From: Clostridiales bacterium
GTDB lineage: Bacteria; Bacillota; Clostridia; Saccharofermentanales; Saccharofermentanaceae
Length of the DNA stretch: 64,000 nucleotides
Assembly (NCBI GenBank): GCA_017649645.1
Contig: JAGCGK010000197.1
Location: forward strand, 26,582-90,581
Direction of reading: 5' to 3'
The notes under the pieces are model-generated. The model searched no databases, had not been told where the DNA came from, and worked only from the letters and a program-made list of their open reading frames with translations. Shown here one piece after another: positions 1 to 8,949 of this stretch. The position numbers and the translations under genes are program-made. Position 1 is the stretch's first letter. Each line of letters starts with the position of its first letter.

Positions 1-2
1 AC

Positions 3-290
3 AAGAAGAACATCGAGAAAGCTGAAGCTGATGCAACAGTTACAAAGACAAATGCACAGGCTAAGGCTGATGCACTCGTTATCAATGCAGAAGCTGAGGC
101 AAATGCAAACAAGACAATCAGTGATTCTATCGATTCAAATGTCCTTCAGAACAAGTACTATGAGACTTGGGACGGCAAGCTTCCTACAACGATCGTAGGT
201 TCTGATGTAACAAGCTCGATACTTATCGGTACAGATTCGGAAAATAAAGTAGTTACGGAAACAACTACAACAGAAACAAACGAAGACTAA
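3..290 (+). CDS. SPFH/prohibitin-like membrane protein, C-terminal fragment
   Basis: Only the last 95 codons lie in the window; the gene enters from the left edge. The readable part is an Ala/Glu/Lys/Asn-rich helix (repeats such as KAEADA, AQAKADA, NAEAEANANK) followed by LQNKYYETWDGKLPTTIVGS. That is the typical end of an SPFH (band 7/prohibitin/HflK-like) protein: a coiled coil and then a Trp-Asp-Gly-Lys-Leu-Pro segment. These proteins oligomerise on the inner face of the membrane and organise microdomains. The tail ends in a Thr/Glu-rich stretch resembling the linkers of lipoproteins elsewhere in the window. The family call rests on the C-terminus only. Confidence 0.72.
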   Translation, partial: KKNIEKAEADATVTKTNAQAKADALVINAEAEANANKTISDSIDSNVLQNKYYETWDGKLPTTIVGSDVTSSILIGTDSENKVVTETTTTETNED

Positions 291-304
291 TAAGAAAGTA
301 ACAA

Positions 305-333
305 AAAGGACGGTTCATTTTGAACCGTCCTTT
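305..333. terminator. Bidirectional intrinsic terminator
   Basis: Perfect 13-bp inverted repeat AAAGGACGGTTCA / TGAACCGTCCTTT with a TTT loop. It lies between the convergent SPFH-like gene and the citrate synthase gene, with A and T runs on both flanks, so it can end transcription from either side. Confidence 0.85.
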
Positions 334-349
334 ACTATGCTTAAAAAAC

Positions 350-1708
350 TTATCTGTCAGACATCTCGACATACGGGCGTCTCTTGTTAACACACTTATA
401 TGCAGGTCTCATGATCCTACCGCCGGAAATGAGTTCCTCGATCCTGTGAGCACTCCATCCTGCTACTCTTGCACAAGCAAAGAGCGGAATAAAGAGTGCT
501 GACGGGATTCCAAGCATCGAATAAATGAATCCTGCGTAGAAGTCTACGTTAGCACAAACGATCTTGTCTGACTTCTTAATATCTGCGAAAACCTTAGGTG
601 CGATCCTCTCGACCATCTGGTAAAGATCAAAGATATCTTCCTTACCTGTCTGAACAGAAAGTTCCCTGGCGTATTCGCAAAGAGTCTTAGTTCTAGGATC
701 GGAAAGTGTATAAACAGCATGACCGATACCATAGATGAGACCGGACTTATCAAATGCTTCCTTACGGATGATCTTAGCAAGATAGTCATAAACCTGCTTC
801 TCATCCTTATAATCAGTTACGTTAGCCATGAGATCCTGCATCATCATAAAGGCCTTATTACTTGCACCGCCGTGCTGAGGTCCCTTTAGGGAGCCGATAG
901 CTGCTGCGATTACGGCATAAGTATCTGCGCCTGTGGAAGATACCGCATGAGTAACGAACGAAGAGTTGTTACCACCGCCGTGCTCAGCGTGCAGAACGAG
1001 ACAAAGGTCAAGGATCTTTGCCTCAAGTTCAGTGAACTTTCCGTCTTTTCGAATTAGATAAAGGATATTCTCAGCTGTGGAATACTCAGGATTAGGCTTT
1101 CTGATGTAAAGGCTCTTACCGTCGATATAGTGGCGTCTTGCCATATAAGCGTAAGAGATGAGTACCGGGAATCTCGCGATAAGTTCGATGCACTGACGTA
1201 CAACATTATCGACCTTAACTGAATCAGGATCGCTGTCGTATGTGTAAAGAGCAAGAACGGATCTTGCGAGCTTATTCATGATATCCGGGCTCGGAGCCTT
1301 AAGGATCATATCCTCAGTGAAGTTATCAGGAAGGTCTCTGCAACTTTGTAAAAGCTTAGTAAATCTGTCGTATTCATCCTTTGTAGGGAGCTCGCCCGTG
1401 ATAAGAAGGAATGCGATCTCCTCATAACCGAAACGGCCTTTGTTGTAAAAGCCCTTTACGAGATCCTTAACATCGTATCCTCTGTAGAAGAGCTTACCTT
1501 CAACAGGAACTCTTTCTGCATCATCAACGATATAACTCATTACCTCACCGACTTCAGTAAGACCTACAAGAACACCCGTACCGTCGTTATTACGAAGGCC
1601 GCGCTTTACATTGTACTTATTGTAAAGTTCCGGATTGATCTTGGATCTGGACGAAACCGTTGATGTAATAGTCTTTAATTCATTTATCTTTTCATCTTGC
1701 GTAAACAA
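350..1708 (-). CDS. Citrate synthase
   Basis: Condenses acetyl-CoA and oxaloacetate to citrate in the cytoplasm, supplying 2-oxoglutarate for glutamate. Family hallmarks: the oxaloacetate-binding His in GPQHGGASNKA, the second active-site His in YGIGHAVYTLSDPRT, and the catalytic Asp in ANVDFYAGFIY. At 452 residues it is somewhat longer than typical enzymes (about 370-430), as in a group of anaerobe citrate synthases with an extended N-terminus. The start is TTG: an AAAGAGG ribosome-binding site lies about 8 nt upstream and no ATG fits. A consensus promoter lies at 1772-1801. 2-Methylcitrate synthase activity cannot be excluded from sequence. Monocistronic. Confidence 0.95.
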   Translation of the reverse strand: MFTQDEKINELKTITSTVSSRSKINPELYNKYNVKRGLRNNDGTGVLVGLTEVGEVMSYIVDDAERVPVEGKLFYRGYDVKDLVKGFYNKGRFGYEEIAFLLITGELPTKDEYDRFTKLLQSCRDLPDNFTEDMILKAPSPDIMNKLARSVLALYTYDSDPDSVKVDNVVRQCIELIARFPVLISYAYMARRHYIDGKSLYIRKPNPEYSTAENILYLIRKDGKFTELEAKILDLCLVLHAEHGGGNNSSFVTHAVSSTGADTYAVIAAAIGSLKGPQHGGASNKAFMMMQDLMANVTDYKDEKQVYDYLAKIIRKEAFDKSGLIYGIGHAVYTLSDPRTKTLCEYARELSVQTGKEDIFDLYQMVERIAPKVFADIKKSDKIVCANVDFYAGFIYSMLGIPSALFIPLFACARVAGWSAHRIEELISGGRIMRPAYKCVNKRRPYVEMSDR

Positions 1709-1771
1709 TTTATAAGCCTCTTTCCTAACCGAAAACCATACCTGTTTTCTAGTTTAGTCCAAATTAAAAAA

Positions 1772-1801
1772 ATTATAATTAAAGGCGTAATTGTTTGTCA
1801 A
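1772..1801 (-). promoter_or_regulatory. Sigma-70 type promoter for citrate synthase
   Basis: Read on the minus strand: TTGACA (1801-1796), 18-bp spacer, TATAAT (1777-1772). Both hexamers are perfect consensus. It sits about 64 bp upstream of the TTG start. Confidence 0.8.
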
Positions 1802-1868
1802 TTCAGAAAACACCTATATTTTTCACGTTTTCGACGGTCTTCATTGTGGTTTTCACCACAAAATGAAT

Positions 1869-1890
1869 TTGGAGCCCCGAAGGACTCCAA
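1869..1890 (-). terminator. Intrinsic terminator of the DUF4214 gene
   Basis: On the minus strand, TTGGAGTCC and GGGCTCCAA pair around a TTCG tetraloop, 19 bp after the stop of the 1909-3918 gene. The T-tract is interrupted (ATTCATTTT). A second small hairpin (TTGTGG/CCACAA, 1844-1861) follows. Confidence 0.65.
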
Positions 1891-1908
1891 GTTCGATAAA
1901 TTTAGTTA

Positions 1909-3918
1909 TTATCTCTCGATCGCATAGTCTTTGCAGATATCAGTAAACTCCTGACTATTGGAAAAACTGTCAAAGACCTCGTCTCTTGTCATTCCTGAAC
2001 CAAGCTTTTCCATCCAATAGGCCTTGCCCTCAGTTTCAGGATCACGGCCCATAAACGTTTTATACAAAGTATCAAGATACTCGCTATTACCAAGATTCTT
2101 ATTCTTGTACTCGGCGCTATAGAAGAATTCCTTGGCAGCCTGCGTACCGGTAAGTTCGTGATTGGTAAGTCCCAAACTCCAGTACTTGAGACCTTCCTGT
2201 TCAGGCTCTCTTCCGAGACACTCGGTATAAAGCCTTGTAGCAAAGGCGATAGCATTTTGAGATGCTTCGGACGCCTTTACATAATTCGACCCGGACTTAA
2301 CTCCGTAAGCAGCACAAAGATTGCACCATTCCTCAGAGTTGATAAATCCTTCAACGGCCTTATCTCTTCCTTCTGTCTTAAGAGTATTGAGCCAGAAGTT
2401 ATAGCCATTTGGATCATCACTTGCATTCCTGTCGAAAAAGGTCTTATAAAGGACCTTTACAAACTCCTCATCACTTAATTCCCTGTCCTGGAACTCTTTA
2501 CTGAGCAAAAACTCCTTAGCGCAGGCTGCACCCGTAAGATCGCCATTACCAACATGGAGGCACCAATAGTCCTTACCTTCTTTTTCTGACTGACGGTTCA
2601 AAGCTACCAAATAAAGTCTTTCAACAAAATCACCGAACTGAAGACCTGAATTCGAAGAAACATTAGAAACTTCTGTTTTCTTGCAGATCCTAAACTCATA
2701 GGTCTTCTTGCTTCCTATGATGATGGAAACGGAAACTGCGTACTGCTTGCCTTTTTCAAGATGAGCGCCACATGAATTGTCACACTCTACGCTATCGCCT
2801 TTTACAATGTCAGTTACCGTGAAATGAAGCGGTGTTTCAGAAGTGAAATAGTAATCATCTGTTACCGAAGGACAGAAAAGATAACTGTTATCGATAACCT
2901 CAAATGTATCCTTAACTCCTGAATTTGATGAAATGTCAGAAAGCCTCTTAAATGAAACATAACCAAGTCCGGTCTTATCAAATGATCTGGCTTCAAGAAC
3001 AGTACCCTTGCTGTAGTTTTTAAAACTTCTGGTAAAAGAATAGGCGGAAGTTCCTACATCACTTGCTTTATACGACATGTAGACACCGTTTTCCTTTGTC
3101 GTATACGTGTAGTCGTACAGATCATTGTTCTCAACAGTATCGTAACCGGATATGTCTGTTACTTTTGCCAGACTGAACTTTACATATGCTTTTTCTGTGC
3201 ATTTGAAGTTGCCCGACATAATATCAGATCTTCCGTTGATCTTGAAAAATCCGTTAGCGTTCTTCTCTCTGTCAAACGTGCTCCAGGTAAGTTTGCCGTT
3301 GTTGTCCAACTTGGAAAAAGTGGAATCCGTATAAAACTGGATCTTCAAGGCGTACTCGCCCTCAGGAAGATTAGTAAACTTAAGCGTAAACCTGGTATCT
3401 TTTCCAACCGTCATATACGTAAGGCTGTTCTTTGTATAAATTGTGTTATTCGGCATTACCAGAACTACAATACGCTTCTCCGTATCAGTATTGTTGCATA
3501 TCTTAAGCTTAATACCATTTGCTTTTGTTTTCTGATAAGTGAATGTTTTATTTCCTTCGGAACTCTCATATGAAGACGTTCCGTTAGTGATGCTGTATTT
3601 AAGTTTGTCCGAGTTAATAACATTTACATCGTAAACATTATCAGAATCTACAGGTATCGCACATTCATAATTGTTTGTATTTGCAGGAATGAAAATAGTC
3701 TTTACCTTGTCCGGACATTCCTTGACCATAAAGGAGGAACTTCCTGCATCCTTTCTATTAAGATCAAGATGTTTGTGATTTACGGAGGTAAGGTCGACAA
3801 TTTCTCCGCTTACAGGAACAAGTTCATCTCCTGCTGCCAAAGTATTTTTCGGTACCAACCCCAGTACCAAAGCCAGAGTAGCCAATAAAACGACTGCTCT
3901 TTCAAAGATTTTTCTCAT
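1909..3918 (-). CDS. Secreted protein with C-terminal DUF4214 repeats
   Basis: 669 residues from the ATG at 3918, chosen because AAGGAG precedes it and a signal peptide follows directly (MRKIFERAVVLLATLALVLG...LAAG). Upstream in-frame codons run into another gene's terminator. Residues about 30-435 match no family I recognise and look beta-rich and extracellular. Residues about 440-669 hold two DUF4214 modules, each made of two half-repeats of the type FVERLY..aLnR..E.eG..YW..., with F..S.EF. DUF4214 modules occur in secreted and S-layer-like proteins; their ligand is not established. The half-repeats closely resemble those in the next two genes, suggesting module shuffling or gene conversion. 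Function unknown, probably cell surface. Confidence 0.8.
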   Translation of the reverse strand: MRKIFERAVVLLATLALVLGLVPKNTLAAGDELVPVSGEIVDLTSVNHKHLDLNRKDAGSSSFMVKECPDKVKTIFIPANTNNYECAIPVDSDNVYDVNVINSDKLKYSITNGTSSYESSEGNKTFTYQKTKANGIKLKICNNTDTEKRIVVLVMPNNTIYTKNSLTYMTVGKDTRFTLKFTNLPEGEYALKIQFYTDSTFSKLDNNGKLTWSTFDREKNANGFFKINGRSDIMSGNFKCTEKAYVKFSLAKVTDISGYDTVENNDLYDYTYTTKENGVYMSYKASDVGTSAYSFTRSFKNYSKGTVLEARSFDKTGLGYVSFKRLSDISSNSGVKDTFEVIDNSYLFCPSVTDDYYFTSETPLHFTVTDIVKGDSVECDNSCGAHLEKGKQYAVSVSIIIGSKKTYEFRICKKTEVSNVSSNSGLQFGDFVERLYLVALNRQSEKEGKDYWCLHVGNGDLTGAACAKEFLLSKEFQDRELSDEEFVKVLYKTFFDRNASDDPNGYNFWLNTLKTEGRDKAVEGFINSEEWCNLCAAYGVKSGSNYVKASEASQNAIAFATRLYTECLGREPEQEGLKYWSLGLTNHELTGTQAAKEFFYSAEYKNKNLGNSEYLDTLYKTFMGRDPETEGKAYWMEKLGSGMTRDEVFDSFSNSQEFTDICKDYAIER

Positions 3919-3990
3919 TCGAGTTTTCTCCTTTTCATTTTCGATAAGAACGAAGCAAAACAAAAGCTTCGACGGGAGAATTGACGAATA

Positions 3991-4024
3991 AAAAAATATC
4001 CGTGTTGCAAGAAACACGGATATC
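3991..4024 (-). terminator. Intrinsic terminator
   Basis: On the minus strand ATATCCGTGTT...AACACGGATAT is followed by seven T. It lies 31-64 bp after the stop of the 4055-5854 gene and ends the two-gene transglutaminase/DUF4214 unit. It occupies the space directly upstream of the 1909-3918 gene. Confidence 0.88.
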
Positions 4025-4054
4025 GGGGCATCAATTTTCCTTGATATTTAGGTG

Positions 4055-5854
4055 TTATCTGATAATCGAATAATCATTGCATATCTGAGTAAACTCAGGG
4101 CAAACACAGAAGTAATCGAATACCTCATCTCTTTTAGTGCCGTTTGAAAGCTCCTTTATCCAGAAGTTGAAACCTTCTTCCTCCGGATCTCTTCCCATGA
4201 ATGTCTTATAAAGCCTTGTGACATATTCTTTGTCATCCAGACCATAACCTATAAACTCTTTACTGTAGAAGAACTCACGTGCTGCCTGGCTTCCCGTAAG
4301 TTCAAGATTAGTAAGACCCAAACTCCAGAAGTTAAGACCATCCTGTTCAGGATCTCTTCCGAGGCATTCAGTGTAGAGTCTTGTAGCAAAAGCAATAGCG
4401 TTATCTGAAGCTTTGGTCGCCTTGATCTTTGAACCGGATCTGACTCCATAAGAACTGCAAACACCAACCCATTCTTCAGAGTTGATAAAACCGTCGACTA
4501 CCGTCATCCTATCGACTGTTTCCATACTTTTGAGCCAGAAGTCATATCCATTCGGATCATCTATCGCTTCTCTGTTGAAGAATACTCGATAAAGGACTTT
4601 AAGGAATGCTTCGTTAGTTAATTCTTTGTCAGTAAACTCTTTACTGTTCAAAAACTCCCTGGCACAATCTGCACCTGTAAGATCACCGTTACCGACATGC
4701 TCACACCAGAACTCCTTACCTTCCTTCTCGGAGTCACGTCCAAGTGCAACTACGTAAAGACGTTCAACAAAGTCAGAAAAGTTCATTTTCTTCTCAGTGT
4801 CCTGATAGTTTACGACTTTATAAGCTTTACCGTTACAAGCTACCCATTCAACATCTGTTGTCTCTGCGTCAATAAACTTACAGAGCCTTCCATACTCATT
4901 GTCCAGAGCATTTACGATGAAAAAAGTACCGTAATCCTTATGGATGTAACAGGAAGAATAAGTGGATTCTTCAAGATTATCGTAGGGTTTATCAACCTTA
5001 GGACAAAGATCTTCATACATACCATCAGGAATTAACAAACCGTATTTCTGATTGTACGAATGATACGAAAGCGGATCGAAACAATCCGCATCAGTAACAT
5101 CAACACAATACCAGTAACCATAAAGGTTGATCATATCCCACGCATGTGCTGAACTACCGTTAACGATACATTGAACACCAACCTTGTTCATCAAAGCTGA
5201 AAACAGGACTGCATACCCGACACAGACAGTTTTTCCATGAAGTGCACTATATGCATTTTGGACCATCATCTGACCACTCGGAAGATAATAATCTGCATAT
5301 GTTATTCTCTCTGCCATCAGATCGAAAATGATCTTTTCCTTTTCTTCAGGAAGAGCGTTTTCCGGGACATTTTTAACATAAGATTCGAGCAAAGATTTGT
5401 ATTCTTCTTTTGCTCTTGCCCTGTCCTCTCCCTTCTGGAAATCCTTTAAAATATCAATGAAAACAGAACCCAAGACTTCTTCTCCGCCTACCCAGCCGTT
5501 AGTTTCAACAGGAAAAGCACCAAAGAAGAAGTATTGAGGATTATTCTGAGTGATAACATAGAAGATCATCTTTACAAGGCTGCTGTTCTCTGCATTCAAT
5601 TCTAATTTCAGAGATCGCATATCAATGTAGACATACTCAATATCTTCGTCACTAAGAAGGATCTCTTCCATAGTTTTATTGTATATGTCGTAGATAGCTT
5701 TCTCAGTCTCATTCATCTGTTGATAATAGTAATCAGAGGAATAAGATCTCCAATAAGCTGCCTCATCTTCATTTGCAGCAACATCTGCATTTACAAAACA
5801 CAACATGCTTAGCGAAATAATCAGTGCCAAACATAAGCTTATAATTCTTCTCAT
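4055..5854 (-). CDS. Secreted transglutaminase-like protein with DUF4214 modules
   Basis: About 599 residues. I prefer the ATG at 5854: AGGAAG lies 8 nt upstream, whereas the GTG three codons earlier would sit on top of that site. Signal peptide MRRIISLCLALIISLSMLCFVNA. Residues about 180-280 carry a transglutaminase-like fold with the Cys-His-Asp triad visible as TVCVGYA, SSAHAWDMI and YCVDVTDADC; these domains act as thiol proteases or cross-linking enzymes. The C-terminal ~235 residues are two DUF4214 modules. It lies 22 bp downstream of a closely similar paralogue (5877-7706), so the two are probably cotranscribed. Likely a surface enzyme; its substrate is unknown. Confidence 0.82.
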   Translation of the reverse strand: MRRIISLCLALIISLSMLCFVNADVAANEDEAAYWRSYSSDYYYQQMNETEKAIYDIYNKTMEEILLSDEDIEYVYIDMRSLKLELNAENSSLVKMIFYVITQNNPQYFFFGAFPVETNGWVGGEEVLGSVFIDILKDFQKGEDRARAKEEYKSLLESYVKNVPENALPEEKEKIIFDLMAERITYADYYLPSGQMMVQNAYSALHGKTVCVGYAVLFSALMNKVGVQCIVNGSSAHAWDMINLYGYWYCVDVTDADCFDPLSYHSYNQKYGLLIPDGMYEDLCPKVDKPYDNLEESTYSSCYIHKDYGTFFIVNALDNEYGRLCKFIDAETTDVEWVACNGKAYKVVNYQDTEKKMNFSDFVERLYVVALGRDSEKEGKEFWCEHVGNGDLTGADCAREFLNSKEFTDKELTNEAFLKVLYRVFFNREAIDDPNGYDFWLKSMETVDRMTVVDGFINSEEWVGVCSSYGVRSGSKIKATKASDNAIAFATRLYTECLGRDPEQDGLNFWSLGLTNLELTGSQAAREFFYSKEFIGYGLDDKEYVTRLYKTFMGRDPEEEGFNFWIKELSNGTKRDEVFDYFCVCPEFTQICNDYSIIR

Positions 5855-5876
5855 TTCATTCACTTCCTATCTTTTC

Positions 5877-7706
5877 TTATCTGGTTATAGAGTATTTTTC
5901 ACATATCTGAGTAAACTCAGGACAAACACAGAAGTACTCAAAAACTTCGTCTCTGGTAAGTCCGTTTGAAAGCTCATTTATCCAGAAACTAAAACCCTCT
6001 TCCTCAGGTTCTCTTCCCATAAATGTCTTATAAAGTCGTTTTACATACTCTTTATCATCAAGACCAAGTCCTATGAATTCTTTACTGTAGAAGAATTCAC
6101 GGGCTGCCTGGCTTCCAGTAAGCTCATGATTGCTAAGACCCAGACTCCAGAATTCAAGGCCTTCATTTTCAGGGCCCCTTCCAAGACACTCTGTATAAAG
6201 TCTTGTCGCAAAAGCTATCGCATCATTCGAAGCGGAAGTTTGCTTTAGTCTTGCACCTGATCGGACACCGAAAGATGAACAAACTTCTTCCCATTCCTTG
6301 GAGTTGATAAAACCATCGACAACTGTCTTTTTATCGACTGTCTCCAAACTGTTGAGCCAGAATTCATATCCTTCAAGATCATCTATCGCTTCTCTGTTAA
6401 AGAATACTCTGTAAAGAATCTTTACAAATTCTTCATCACTTAACTCTTTGTCTGTGAATTCCTTACTGTTTAAAAACTCTCTTGCGCAATCCGCACCTGT
6501 AAGATCACCATTACCTACATGTTCACACCAGAATTCCTTACCTTCTTTCTCAGAATCACGACCAAGTGCAACTACATAAAGCCGCTCAACGAATTCAGAA
6601 AAATCACTTTTCTGTTCTAATTCCTTGAAATTAATGACTTTGTATGTTTTACCGTTATATGCAATCCACTTAACATCAGAATGGTCTTTATCAAGAAGGA
6701 CAGCAAGTCTTCCCTTATCATCATCCAGATCATTTAAAACAAAAAAAGTATCAGAATCTTTATGGATATATCTTGAAGAATAGTTTGTGTATGAATAGTT
6801 ACCCAACGGGTCATCATCTAGATTGTCATACGGAAGCGGAATATGGGAACTCATTGTTGCAAAAAGGCCTTCTGCTTCATAACCCTTACCACCGTTATAG
6901 CAAACATAACCATAAGGATTAAAACAATCATCTGCCGTCACATCAACGATAAACCAATAACCATGAAGATTGATCAGATCCCAGGCATGGCCATGACCAC
7001 CTGTCATTATACATTCAACCCCGACTTTATTCATCAATCCCTGGAACAGATCAGCATAACCCTGACATACAGTAGTACCTTTAACTGCACCATATATGCT
7101 TTGTGTAGACGACATTCCGCTTGGAAGGAAAAAGTCTCCATATGTTATCCTCTCACACATCAGATCATGAATGATCTTCTCTTTTTCCTCAGGTAATGCG
7201 TTTTCAGGCACAGCATTTATATAAGAGTCGAGGACAGCTTTGACTTCTTCACGTGCTTTCGCTCTGTCGGCTCCATTTCTAAAATCCGGTATGATCCCCA
7301 GAATATAACCAACCAAACATCTTTCTCCGTCTACATCTTCATAAACGGGAGCAGGAATCCACCAGAAGAAATACTGAGGATTACAATGAATGGCAAGTAT
7401 CAACATATCATTGACGTAATATAAGGTTTCTTCACTTGAATCAAACTTATAAGACGACAGATCCACGTAAGCATATTCGAAATAGTCATCACTTAGTAGG
7501 ACTTCTTCATACGCGGAATCGAAAAGATCATATAAAGATCTTTGAGTGTCATCCAAAACATTGTTGTAATAATACCTTGAGGAATACCCTCTCCAATAGT
7601 CCTTCTCATCGGAAGAGGCATAAACAACTTTATCAGGCGACAGAAAAACTGTTACAACAAAACATAACACTGCCAACAAGGCAGATAACACCCTCATTTT
7701 TCTCAT
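5877..7706 (-). CDS. Secreted transglutaminase-like protein with DUF4214 modules (tandem paralogue)
   Basis: 609 residues, same architecture as its neighbour: signal peptide (MRKMRVLSALLAVLCFVVTVFLS), YWRGYSSRYYYNN motif, transglutaminase-like core (TVCQGYADLF, GHGHAWDLI, FIVDVTADDC give Cys, His and Asp), then two DUF4214 modules. CQGYA is closer to the canonical transglutaminase motif than the CVGYA of the downstream copy. The start is set by GGAG 8 nt before the ATG. The DUF4214 halves of the two paralogues are far more alike than their N-terminal halves. First gene of the pair; the promoter was not located with confidence. Confidence 0.84.
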   Translation of the reverse strand: MRKMRVLSALLAVLCFVVTVFLSPDKVVYASSDEKDYWRGYSSRYYYNNVLDDTQRSLYDLFDSAYEEVLLSDDYFEYAYVDLSSYKFDSSEETLYYVNDMLILAIHCNPQYFFWWIPAPVYEDVDGERCLVGYILGIIPDFRNGADRAKAREEVKAVLDSYINAVPENALPEEKEKIIHDLMCERITYGDFFLPSGMSSTQSIYGAVKGTTVCQGYADLFQGLMNKVGVECIMTGGHGHAWDLINLHGYWFIVDVTADDCFNPYGYVCYNGGKGYEAEGLFATMSSHIPLPYDNLDDDPLGNYSYTNYSSRYIHKDSDTFFVLNDLDDDKGRLAVLLDKDHSDVKWIAYNGKTYKVINFKELEQKSDFSEFVERLYVVALGRDSEKEGKEFWCEHVGNGDLTGADCAREFLNSKEFTDKELSDEEFVKILYRVFFNREAIDDLEGYEFWLNSLETVDKKTVVDGFINSKEWEEVCSSFGVRSGARLKQTSASNDAIAFATRLYTECLGRGPENEGLEFWSLGLSNHELTGSQAAREFFYSKEFIGLGLDDKEYVKRLYKTFMGREPEEEGFSFWINELSNGLTRDEVFEYFCVCPEFTQICEKYSITR

Positions 7707-7756
7707 ACAAATATCTCCATAATTTGATTTGTTGATTATAGCAGATAATGAAAGAC

Positions 7757-7790
7757 AAAAAAATATCTCGGATGAAGATCCGAGATATTA
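7757..7790 (-). terminator. Intrinsic terminator of the leu-ppx-ppk-galM operon
   Basis: On the minus strand AATATCTCGGATC / GATCCGAGATATT forms a long stem followed by TTTTTTTGTC, 6 bp after the galM stop codon. Confidence 0.9.
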
Positions 7791-7795
7791 AAGGA

Positions 7796-8929
7796 TCAGC
7801 AATTAAATCTGTAGCCGCAGGCGTGATACTTGATTTCCCCTGCTTTTATGACCGGTGACTCAAACGAAGGAACGTTAATAGCATTCGGATACATCTGAGC
7901 CTCAAGACAGATGCCGCCGTATTGCTCGTATGGCGTATCACCCTTCTGCTCGTTATAAGGTGCTCCAAAGTGAAGATGGTTACCACAGTAGATCTGAAGT
8001 CCAGGAAGATCAGTATATACTTCCATGATCCTTCCCGTTACCGTATCAGCAACACAAGCAGCGAAAGCATACTTTCCTGATGTTTTAGGATTATTAAGAC
8101 AGAAGTTCTGATCGATACCAAGAGAATTACATGTCTGAGGATCATCTGTTGTAAGAGCTTTCTCGATAAGATCAGGATCTCTGAAATCAAAGATTGTTCC
8201 TTCTACAGGCTTGATCTCACCTTCCGGACAATTGGACTCACCCTTGATCGTTATGTTATCAGCATCGATCATGAGGCTCTGGTCTTTAACAGAACCACTG
8301 TCATGACCTCGAAGATTAAAGTACGAATGATTCGTCGGAGCAAAGATCGTATCCTTGTCGGAGCATCCTTTATAAAGGATCAAAAGAGTTTTGTCTATGA
8401 GCCAAACGTAAAGGACTTCAGTCTCAAGATTTCCCGGAAAGCCGCAGGCTCCGTCCGGTGAAGTATAACTAAATAGAATTCCGTCACCGTCAGCTTTTGA
8501 GATTCCCTCGATTCCCGAATCGGAGATCATCTGATCAGCCTCTTCTTTGGAAATGACCTTACCATCCCAGAAAACATTCTGATACGAGGGATTACCGCCG
8601 TGAAGGTTATTACCGCTGTCGTTATCAGGGACCTTATACTCAACACCGTTCAGTTTGAACTTGGCGCCCTGAATTCGGTTAGCACTTCTTCCGACTACCG
8701 ATCCGTGATTGGCACCTGAAGCCATATAGTGATCCAGATCCTTAAGACCGAGCATGATATCTGCCTTAGCTCCGTTCGTATCAGGAACGAAGAGTTTCTC
8801 GATAAGAGCTCCGTAGTTAAGAAGCTGAGCTTCACAACCGAAAGAACTCTTCATGGAATAACGATGCGAAATGCCCTCGTATTTTGAACCGTCTGCTTTA
8901 AGCAGATAGTCTGTTACACATACTGTCAT
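7796..8929 (-). CDS. galM: Aldose 1-epimerase (galactose mutarotase family)
   Basis: 377 residues. Interconverts alpha and beta anomers of aldohexoses in the cytoplasm. Family signatures: NNLHGG, the catalytic His in APTNHSYFNLRG, and the catalytic base Glu in ICLEAQMYPNAIN near the C-terminus, plus VVGRSANRI. AAGGAG precedes the ATG by 9 nt. It is the last gene of the operon, 20 bp after ppk. A sugar epimerase behind polyphosphate kinase has no obvious pathway logic and may simply share expression. Substrate preference (glucose, galactose or other) is not deducible. Confidence 0.93.
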   Translation of the reverse strand: MTVCVTDYLLKADGSKYEGISHRYSMKSSFGCEAQLLNYGALIEKLFVPDTNGAKADIMLGLKDLDHYMASGANHGSVVGRSANRIQGAKFKLNGVEYKVPDNDSGNNLHGGNPSYQNVFWDGKVISKEEADQMISDSGIEGISKADGDGILFSYTSPDGACGFPGNLETEVLYVWLIDKTLLILYKGCSDKDTIFAPTNHSYFNLRGHDSGSVKDQSLMIDADNITIKGESNCPEGEIKPVEGTIFDFRDPDLIEKALTTDDPQTCNSLGIDQNFCLNNPKTSGKYAFAACVADTVTGRIMEVYTDLPGLQIYCGNHLHFGAPYNEQKGDTPYEQYGGICLEAQMYPNAINVPSFESPVIKAGEIKYHACGYRFNC

Positions 8930-8949
8930 TGATGATATCTCCTTTTATG

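Noticed and set aside
3919-4017. Longer start for the 1909-3918 protein
   Set aside because: It runs into the terminator of the upstream gene, while the ATG at 3918 has AAGGAG and a signal peptide.
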